A DNA stretch of 64,000 nt, from the NCBI RefSeq assembly GCF_013359695.1, contig NZ_JABFMU010000005.1, positions 124,001-188,000 of the forward strand, in the 5' to 3' direction. Under the pieces are notes generated by a model. It was not told the DNA's origin, did not search any database, and saw nothing but the letters and a program-made list of their open reading frames with translations. The position numbers and the translations under genes are program-made. Source of the stretch: Pseudomonas sp. C2B4 (GTDB taxonomy: Bacteria; Pseudomonadota; Gammaproteobacteria; Pseudomonadales; Pseudomonadaceae). Positions 58,300-64,000 of this stretch are shown here, piece by piece (position 1 is the first letter of the stretch; each line of letters opens with the position of its first letter).

Positions 58300-58653
58300 A
58301 ACGCGGCCCTGTTGATCGTGCGGTGGTGTGAGATCGTCGATGGTAGCTGGTTGCTATTACGATGCCTACCTGCTCTCGCGTCTGCCTTGGCGCGTTAAAT
58401 CCCGCTGTTCATTTGCTGTCCCTGATTCAACAGTTGAACGCTTTTGAGCAAATGCTTATGCACAACGGGATTTGTAATGCACGAGCAACATGACGAATGT
58501 GTGGATCCGTTCTCAACTGAGCGCAAATCACTGTTTTTCGGGTTTTTTATTCTGGTGTACGAAAACTGAACAGCATCGTTTCACCCCTGAAACAGCTGTA
58601 AATCTTGGATCCACGAATTTTCATCAACAGAGTTATCCACAGGCTGTGTGGGT
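58300..58653. other. Gap with no gene; contains a DnaA-box-like sequence
   Basis: 354 bases without a supported gene. TTATCCACA, a perfect DnaA box, lies at 58633-58641. A second, TGTGGATAA, is at 58882 inside the methyltransferase gene. No AT-rich unwinding element or further boxes are seen, so this is not read as an origin. The promoter of the acetyltransferase should be in the left part. Confidence 0.4.
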
Positions 58654-59883
58654 TTAGGAACGTTCCGCCAACAGCAGGAAATTGCGCGGTGTAAGCGGCG
58701 TTTCACAGAAGGTGCCGAGGCGAATCCTATAGCCTTGCTCAAGCAGGAAAAGTGCTCGATCGAGCACCAGCCAAAGCTCCAACGGGCGTCGGAAAAGTCC
58801 GCGCAGCAGCTCCAAATTGCGCACGTGCGCCAAGCGCTGCCAACCGGCGGCTTCCAGTGCTGGCCAATCCTGCTGGCCGATTGTGGATAACTCTTTTAGC
58901 TCGGCCAGGTGATGGCAATAGTCGGCGAAGGGTTTGTCCAGCCAGGTGCTGGGCAGGGACGGTGTTGGCAAGTATTCGTCAACGCCACGCAGCTGCCGTT
59001 GCAACAGGTCGAACGCCAGGCGTCGGGCCATGGAGGTGTCGCGTTGGCGCCGGACGCGAGCACCCGCGGTGACGGTTTCGCTCATAGGTAACGCCAGATC
59101 ATCGAGCGATAGCTGTAGGCCGGAGGCCATGGCGGCCGAGGAAATCGGTGAGTACCGGGAAATACTTATCCGGTTGTAGCAGCAAGGGGCAATGGCGAGT
59201 TGCTTACAGCCTGCCGCACTGGCGAGCTGGATCAACCGCACGTGGAGATCGCCGCAGGCGTGCAGTGCGACAGGGGTGTGGTCAGCCTTCAATAAAGAAG
59301 CTGCGTTCGCCGCAAGCACATCCTGCTCGACGTGCAGAGCAGGCAGTTGATGACGCTGACTTAAAGCCTGACCGCTGGCGACCAGCGCCGGATCGTATTC
59401 CAGGCAGGTCAGCTGTTGGCCGGTTTGCAGCAAGCGTCGCCCCAAGTGCCCTTTGCCCGAACACCAGTCCAGCCAATGCTTGGGCGTATCGGCGAAATTC
59501 AATCGACTGGCAAAGGCTTCGATTTGCCGCCACTTGCGTCCAGGTACGTCGACATTCAATCGATGACCCGCCGCTTCCAGCGCATGGGAGGGCAATTCAT
59601 CCACGGTACTCAGTGCAAGGGACATCGCTGCCAAGGTTGCAAAAGGCTCGGGCGCATCCAACAGGGCAGGTTGATTGTGAGCACTTTCCGCATCCTCCAG
59701 CGACCGCCCGCGTAGCCAAGTGGCCAGCTCGGGGTAGGAGGCTTCCCAGGGGAGCTGCAGATGAGTGAAGGGTCGTGGCTTCCACAACGCCTGATGCCTG
59801 GTCAGGAAAGCATCCAGCGCGGTGAAGCGGGCGAGCAGGTTCTCGCCCGTCAGCACCTGAGGATCAACGGCCCTGGCAGGCAT
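58654..59883 (-). CDS. Class I SAM-dependent methyltransferase
   Basis: 409 residues from the ATG at 59883, which overlaps the permease stop by 20 bases. SAM motif I is 'HWLDWCSGKGHLGRRLLQTG' (about 151-170), with 'CLEYDPALVASGQAL' for the ribose-binding acidic residue and 'PVALHACGDLHVRL' after it. 'IAPCCYNRIS' is typical of the methyltransferase-25-like group. The substrate is unknown. Last gene of the hisPJQM operon in this layout, with no obvious link to transport. Confidence 0.82.
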   Translation of the reverse strand: MPARAVDPQVLTGENLLARFTALDAFLTRHQALWKPRPFTHLQLPWEASYPELATWLRGRSLEDAESAHNQPALLDAPEPFATLAAMSLALSTVDELPSHALEAAGHRLNVDVPGRKWRQIEAFASRLNFADTPKHWLDWCSGKGHLGRRLLQTGQQLTCLEYDPALVASGQALSQRHQLPALHVEQDVLAANAASLLKADHTPVALHACGDLHVRLIQLASAAGCKQLAIAPCCYNRISISRYSPISSAAMASGLQLSLDDLALPMSETVTAGARVRRQRDTSMARRLAFDLLQRQLRGVDEYLPTPSLPSTWLDKPFADYCHHLAELKELSTIGQQDWPALEAAGWQRLAHVRNLELLRGLFRRPLELWLVLDRALFLLEQGYRIRLGTFCETPLTPRNFLLLAERS

Positions 59884-60553
59884 CGACGCGCAGCCAGCGC
59901 TCCAGCAGCTTGAAGCCGCGCACCAGCACAAAAGCCATCAGCAAATAGAACATCCCAGCCGCGAAGAAGATTTCCACTGGCAAGTAAGTCCGGGCAATGA
60001 TGGTGCGAGCCATGCCGGTCAATTCCAGCAGGGTCACGGTACTGGCCAGGGCGCTGGCCTTGAGCATCAGGATCACTTCGTTGCTGTAGGCCGGCAGGCC
60101 GATTCGTGCTGCTCGGGGCAGCATGATGTAGAACAGTGCCTTGGGTTTGGACATGCCCAACGCACGGGCCGCCTCGATCTCGCCCGGTGGAATCGCCTGA
60201 ATGGCGCCACGCAGGATTTCGGCGATATAGGCCGCGGTGTGCAGGGTCATGGTGGCCGTGGCGCACCAGAACGGATCGCGCAGGTAGGGCCACATCGAGC
60301 TGTTACGGATCACGTCGAACTGCGCCAGCCCGTAATAGACCAGAAATAGCTGAACCAGAAGCGGCGTGCCACGGAAAAAGAAGATGTAGCCGTAGGGAAA
60401 TGCCCGCACCCACCACAGGCGCGACGAGCGCGCGATGCCCAGTGGAATCGCCAGCAGCAGTCCGGCAATCACGGCGATGGCCACCAGTTCCAGGGTCAGG
60501 GTCGCGCCCTGAGCCAGTTTCGGCAGCCACTTGATGATGACTTCCCAGTTCAT
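59864..60553 (-). CDS. hisM: Basic amino acid ABC transporter permease HisM
   Basis: 229 residues from the ATG at 60553, overlapping the hisQ stop by four bases. Five membrane segments and the EAA loop 'EIEAARALGMSKPKALFYIMLPRAARIGLPAYSNE' (about 146-180), with the family motif 'FRGTPLLVQLFLVYYGL' early in the chain. It pairs with HisQ to form the channel energised by HisP. Confidence 0.88.
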   Translation of the reverse strand: MNWEVIIKWLPKLAQGATLTLELVAIAVIAGLLLAIPLGIARSSRLWWVRAFPYGYIFFFRGTPLLVQLFLVYYGLAQFDVIRNSSMWPYLRDPFWCATATMTLHTAAYIAEILRGAIQAIPPGEIEAARALGMSKPKALFYIMLPRAARIGLPAYSNEVILMLKASALASTVTLLELTGMARTIIARTYLPVEIFFAAGMFYLLMAFVLVRGFKLLERWLRVDACQGR

Positions 60554-61245
60554 TGGGTGCTCCTCGCGAAGCCGCGAGCGGCGCGTTTTTCCAGGAAGTG
60601 CATGCCGGTCATGGCCAGAACCGTCAGGCCCAGGTACATGAACGCGGCGACCATATAGAAGGTGAACGGTTGCTTGGACACGGTCACGCCGATTTGCGCG
60701 TGGCGCATGATTTCTTCCAGGCCGATCACCGACACCAACGCGGTGTCTTTCATCAGGATCATGAACAGGTTGCCCAGGCCGGGCAGGGCGATGCGCCACA
60801 TCTGCGGCATGATCAACTTGGTGAAGATGCGCCATTTCGACAGGCCCAGCGCCACACCGGCCTCACGGTGACCCTTGGGAATGGCGAGGATCGCACCACG
60901 AAACACTTCCGTGGCGTAGGCGCCGAAGCACAAGCCCAGTGCAATCACGCCGGCAGCGAAGGCGTTGAGTTCCAGGTCGGGGTTGTCGAAGAACTCGCCC
61001 AAGGCACGCATCATGTTGACCGTGCCGAAGTAGATCAGCAGCACCCAGAGCAATTCCGGGATGCCGCGAACCAGGGTCGAATAAGTACCGCCAAGCCATT
61101 GCAGGGGCTTGTACGGGGAAGTCTTGGCCAAGGCGCCAAGCAGACCGAGCACCAGCCCCAGGCACAGGGCCGAGAGTGCCAGTTTCACAGTCATCAGCGC
61201 GCCAGCGGCGAGCGCCGGGCCGAATCCGTAGAGGTCGATAATCAT
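60550..61245 (-). CDS. hisQ: Basic amino acid ABC transporter permease HisQ
   Basis: 231 residues with five membrane segments and the EAA loop 'GHREAGVALGLSKWRIFTKLIMPQMWRIALPGLGN'. 'LVRGIPELLWVLLIYFG' is the HisQ version of the N-terminal motif. It lies 78 bases after the binding-protein gene and overlaps hisM by four bases. Confidence 0.88.
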   Translation of the reverse strand: MIIDLYGFGPALAAGALMTVKLALSALCLGLVLGLLGALAKTSPYKPLQWLGGTYSTLVRGIPELLWVLLIYFGTVNMMRALGEFFDNPDLELNAFAAGVIALGLCFGAYATEVFRGAILAIPKGHREAGVALGLSKWRIFTKLIMPQMWRIALPGLGNLFMILMKDTALVSVIGLEEIMRHAQIGVTVSKQPFTFYMVAAFMYLGLTVLAMTGMHFLEKRAARGFARSTQ

Positions 61246-61323
61246 GGATTTCTTTTCAAATCGCGGCAGGCAAGGCCGGGGACCGGCGCCGTCAGAAGGC
61301 GGCGCTGGTCCGGCAGGTCAGTA

Positions 61324-62073
61324 TCAATAGATGCTGAACGGGAAGTACTTGTCGTTGATCTTCTTGTAAGTGCCGTCAGCGACGATTTCTTTCAGGGCGG
61401 TGTTCAGCTTCTCGCGGATCGGGTCGTTTTTACGGACAGCGATACCGATCTTGTCGCTTTCTTCCACCGGATCACCCTTGAATTCATAGGACCGGCCGGA
61501 GTCGCTTTTCAGCCACTCGTAGTTGACGTACTTGTCGGCCAGAATGCCATCCAGACGACCGGAAGTCAGGTCGAGATAGGCGTTTTCCTGGGTGTCATAC
61601 AGCTTGATGGTGACGTCGTCACCGAAGTTGTCTTCCAGGAAGGTGCCGGCCAGGGTGGCACGCTGGGCGCCGATCACCTTGCCCTTCAGCGAGGCCTTGT
61701 CGGTTTTGAAGTCGACGTTTTTCGGCGCGATGAATTGCAGTTTGTTGGAGTAGTACGGGTCGGTGAAGTCTACCGCTTGCTTACGCTCGTCGGTGATCGA
61801 CATCGAAGAGATCAGGAAGTCGAATTTCTTGGCGTTCAAGGCCGGGATGATGCCGTCCCAGTCGGAGGTCACCACGGTGCACTCGACCTTCATCCTGGCG
61901 CACAGGGCGTCGCCGATTTCCTTGTCGAAGCCCACGACGTTGCCGCTGGCATCTTTGTTATTGAACGGCGGGTAGGCCGCTTCGATGCCCATCTTCAGGG
62001 TTTCAGCCATGGCACCGGCGCTGAACGCCAGGGTGACGGCGGCAGCCAGGAAGACCTTTTTGTAGTTCTGCAT
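61324..62073 (-). CDS. hisJ: Periplasmic basic amino acid binding protein (HisJ/ArgT-like)
   Basis: 249 residues from the ATG at 62073 (GGAG ten bases upstream). The signal peptide ends at 'GAMA' (about residue 23). The mature part begins 'ETLKMGIEAAYPPFNNKDASGNVVGFDKEIGDAL', as in HisJ/ArgT, and has 'DGIIPALNAKKFDFLISSMSITDERKQAVDFTDPYY'. It binds histidine, arginine, lysine or ornithine; which is preferred cannot be judged. It lies 13 bases after hisP. Confidence 0.88.
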   Translation of the reverse strand: MQNYKKVFLAAAVTLAFSAGAMAETLKMGIEAAYPPFNNKDASGNVVGFDKEIGDALCARMKVECTVVTSDWDGIIPALNAKKFDFLISSMSITDERKQAVDFTDPYYSNKLQFIAPKNVDFKTDKASLKGKVIGAQRATLAGTFLEDNFGDDVTIKLYDTQENAYLDLTSGRLDGILADKYVNYEWLKSDSGRSYEFKGDPVEESDKIGIAVRKNDPIREKLNTALKEIVADGTYKKINDKYFPFSIY

Positions 62074-62086
62074 GCGGGTAGCTCCG

Positions 62087-62860
62087 TTAGCGGTTGCTGG
62101 ACATGAATTGTTTGCAGCGCGCCGAAAGCGGGTTTTCAAACACCTGCTGTGGCGATCCTTGCTCTTCTACCAGGCCCTGGTGGAGGAACACCACTTCGCT
62201 GGAGACCTGACGGGCGAAGCCCATTTCGTGGGTCACGAGCAGCATGGTGCGGCCTTCTTCGGCCAGTGCGCGGATGACATTAAGTACTTCCTGGACCATT
62301 TCCGGGTCAAGCGCGGAGGTGGGCTCGTCGAACAGGATGACCTTGGGCTGCATGGCCAGGGTGCGGGCAATGGCCGCGCGTTGTTGCTGACCGCCGGACA
62401 GTTGCGCGGGGTAGGCGTGGCGCTTGTCGGCAATGCCGACCTTGGCCAGCAGGGCTTCGGCCACTTCAATGGCTTCGGCCTTGCTCTGGCCGAGCACACG
62501 GCGCGGAGCCTCGATGATGTTGTCGAGCACGCTCATGTGCGGCCAAAGATTAAAGTTTTGAAACACAAACCCGATTTCGCTGCGCAGGCGATTGATCTGC
62601 TTGCCATCGGCAGCGACCAGTTCGCCGTTCTTCGCGGTCTTGAGTTTAAGTTCTTCACCGGCCACCAGAATCTGGCCCTGGTGCGGGTTTTCCAACAGGT
62701 TGATGCAACGCAGGAACGTGGACTTGCCGGAACCGGAGGAACCCAGGATCGAGATCACATCGCCGTCGCGGGCGGTCAGCGAGACGCCTTTGAGCACCTC
62801 CAGCGAACCGTAGCGTTTGTGCAAGTTGCGGATTTCAAGCGCGGGCGTGGCCTCAGCCAT
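62087..62860 (-). CDS. hisP: ABC transporter ATPase HisP
   Basis: 257 residues with Walker A 'GSSGSGKST' (about 40-48), the Q-loop in 'IGFVFQNFNLWPH', the signature 'LSGGQQQRAAIARTL', Walker B 'VILFDEPTSALDPE' and the H-loop 'LLVTHEMGFA'. The order hisP-hisJ-hisQ-hisM differs from hisJQMP of E. coli. First gene of the operon. Confidence 0.92.
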   Translation of the reverse strand: MAEATPALEIRNLHKRYGSLEVLKGVSLTARDGDVISILGSSGSGKSTFLRCINLLENPHQGQILVAGEELKLKTAKNGELVAADGKQINRLRSEIGFVFQNFNLWPHMSVLDNIIEAPRRVLGQSKAEAIEVAEALLAKVGIADKRHAYPAQLSGGQQQRAAIARTLAMQPKVILFDEPTSALDPEMVQEVLNVIRALAEEGRTMLLVTHEMGFARQVSSEVVFLHQGLVEEQGSPQQVFENPLSARCKQFMSSNR

Positions 62861-63303
62861 GTGCGTTCCTCATATATGTTGCGCTCCTGCTGTTGGCGAC
62901 CTTCCTGGCGAGGCGGCCAAGCTAGCATAGCGTTTCAAAGGCAGCCAACAGCGCTACGGGCAGTAAACGGCTGGCATGTGGCAGGTTGTCGCATCGGCAC
63001 AGCAGACTGTCGCCCCATCAACAACCGAACAGCCGTTTGAACCCTGCTCGCAGGTAAAAGCGCGGTGGCTGTCGCGTAAAAAAGGGCGCGATGTTGCCAG
63101 CTTTGACGGGGTGTTGGAAGCGCAAACCGGCCAAACGCACTTTTAATGTGCGCTGAGCATTTTTTGGGTGTGTTTCCGGTGCGCTGGTTCGTTCAATAAG
63201 TGGGTCGCAGGGTAACGCTTTGGCAAAGTGCCATTACTATCAATGACTTGCGATGACTGTCCGGTCAGGCCGAGATCGGCGGATTAGAGGGTTTTGAAAC
63301 ATT

Positions 63304-63319
63304 TTGGCGCAATTATTGC
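63304..63319 (+). promoter_or_regulatory. Candidate sigma-54 promoter of gabP
   Basis: TTGGCGCAATTATTGC has GG (63306-63307), exactly ten bases, and GC (63318-63319), matching the -24/-12 elements apart from G in place of A in TGGCA. It lies 95 bases before the gabP ATG. The rest of the 553-base gap (62861-63413) shows no gene; the hisP promoter must lie in its left part. Confidence 0.5.
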
Positions 63320-63413
63320 GTGCAGATTCCGGAACGCCCCGTTGGTTTCTTTTTACAGAAGGGAAATTCAAACGGGATGCATGCATTCGCTTTTCCTTAC
63401 AAAGGTAGTTTCA

Positions 63414-64000
63414 ATGAGCAGTACCCAAAGCTCTAACGGCCTCGAACAGGGGCTTAAACCGCGTCATGTGACCATGCTGTCGATCGCCGGGGTTATCGGC
63501 GCCGGCTTGTTCGTTGGCTCGGGCCACGCGATCGCTGCAGCAGGCCCAGCCGTGCTGTTGGCCTATGCCGCCGCCGGTATGCTGGTGGTGTTGGTGATGC
63601 GTATGCTGGGTGAAATGGCGGTTGCCTCGCCAGACACCGGCTCCTTCTCTACTTATGCCGATCGCGCGATCGGTCACTGGGCCGGTTTCACCATCGGCTG
63701 GCTGTACTGGTGGTTCTGGGTTCTCGTCATCCCGCTGGAGGCCAACGCCGCCGCGACCATCCTGCATGCCTGGTTCCCGGGCGTGGACATCTGGGCCTTC
63801 GCCCTGGTCATCACGATGCTGCTGACAGTGACCAACCTGTTCAGTGTCAAAAACTACGGTGAGTTCGAATTCTGGTTCGCCCTGCTCAAGGTGGTGGCGA
63901 TCATCGGTTTCATCATTCTGGGCGTCGCGGCGATCTTCGGCTTCCTGCCGAACAGCCAGGTCAGCGGCGTTTCGCACCTGTTCGACACCCAGGGCTTCCT
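63414..64000 (+). CDS. gabP: GABA permease (partial, C-terminus off window)
   Basis: 195 residues visible of an APC-family transporter. 'HVTMLSIAGVIGAGLFVGSG' is the first helix with the GAGLFVGSG motif, followed by 'YADRAIGHWAGFTIGWLYWWFW' and 'LVIPLEANAAATILHAWFPG', typical of GabP in pseudomonads. It imports 4-aminobutyrate by proton symport. AAGG precedes the ATG. The preceding sigma-54-like promoter suggests nitrogen control. Confidence 0.88.
   Translation, partial: MSSTQSSNGLEQGLKPRHVTMLSIAGVIGAGLFVGSGHAIAAAGPAVLLAYAAAGMLVVLVMRMLGEMAVASPDTGSFSTYADRAIGHWAGFTIGWLYWWFWVLVIPLEANAAATILHAWFPGVDIWAFALVITMLLTVTNLFSVKNYGEFEFWFALLKVVAIIGFIILGVAAIFGFLPNSQVSGVSHLFDTQGF

Noticed and set aside
58633..58890. 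Two perfect DnaA boxes (58633 and 58882) as a sign of the chromosomal origin
   Set aside because: Only two boxes, one inside a coding gene, with no dnaA/dnaN genes, AT-rich element or further boxes nearby.

Overview
The window is a chromosomal segment of a Pseudomonas of the fluorescens group carrying one large prophage. The assignment rests on high GC, pseudomonad gene families and neighbourhoods (DctB/DctD, AguB/AguA, OprD, HisPJQM, GabP) and REPIN-type repeats in the intergenic gaps. It is made from sequence character and not from a database match.

Left host arm (1-23663): a truncated LysR regulator; a Kbp-like BON-LysM protein; yrfG, nudE and cysQ nucleotide-housekeeping genes; a thioesterase; the DctB/DctD two-component pair; a 970-residue kinase-like/aminotransferase fusion; aguBA (agmatine to putrescine); a TonB-dependent siderophore receptor; an OprD porin; an M48 protease/CHASE2 operon; a tautomerase-DsbA pair; an SDR; and a family 25 glycosyltransferase bracketed by two identical 39-bp terminator copies. 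Candidate control elements here are two sigma-54-like promoters in the window (12787 and, in the right arm, 63304), a Fur-like box, an orphan promoter/terminator pair that may make a small RNA, and a dyad array at 20709-20771.

Prophage (23659-57636, about 34 kb) integrated in the 3' part of a tRNA-Thr(UGU) gene and bounded by a 55-bp direct repeat. The leftward early operon runs Cro-like - YmfL/CII-like - small ORFs - primase/helicase - small ORFs - DUF4224 - integrase. A CI-like repressor diverges from it across an operator of TGCA units spaced 10 bp apart. An Ogr-like activator follows. The head genes are P2-like (portal, terminase, scaffold/protease, capsid, gpM, gpL). The contractile tail is HP1/K139-like (DUF2586 sheath, DUF2597 tube, DUF2590, gpJ, gpI). 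The tail chaperone has an A AAA AAG frameshift site. Lysis and virion genes lie in between.

Prophage cargo: AT-rich genes on the strand opposite to the structural genes sit at the right end. These are a three-gene operon (RelA/SpoT-domain protein with five exact-length 14-residue C-terminal repeats, a HEPN-like protein with an Rx4H motif, and a small putative membrane protein) and a Panacea-domain/membrane-protein pair that looks like a toxin-antitoxin unit. A second HEPN-like candidate sits beside attL. These are the best candidates for undescribed defence or superinfection-exclusion functions. A non-coding block with inverted ends and TGTCAGA iterons, and a degenerate second att-like site, suggest repeated insertions at this tRNA.

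Right host arm (57668-64000): the tRNA-Thr promoter, a hexapeptide acetyltransferase, a SAM methyltransferase, a histidine/basic amino acid ABC transporter (hisPJQM order) and the start of gabP.
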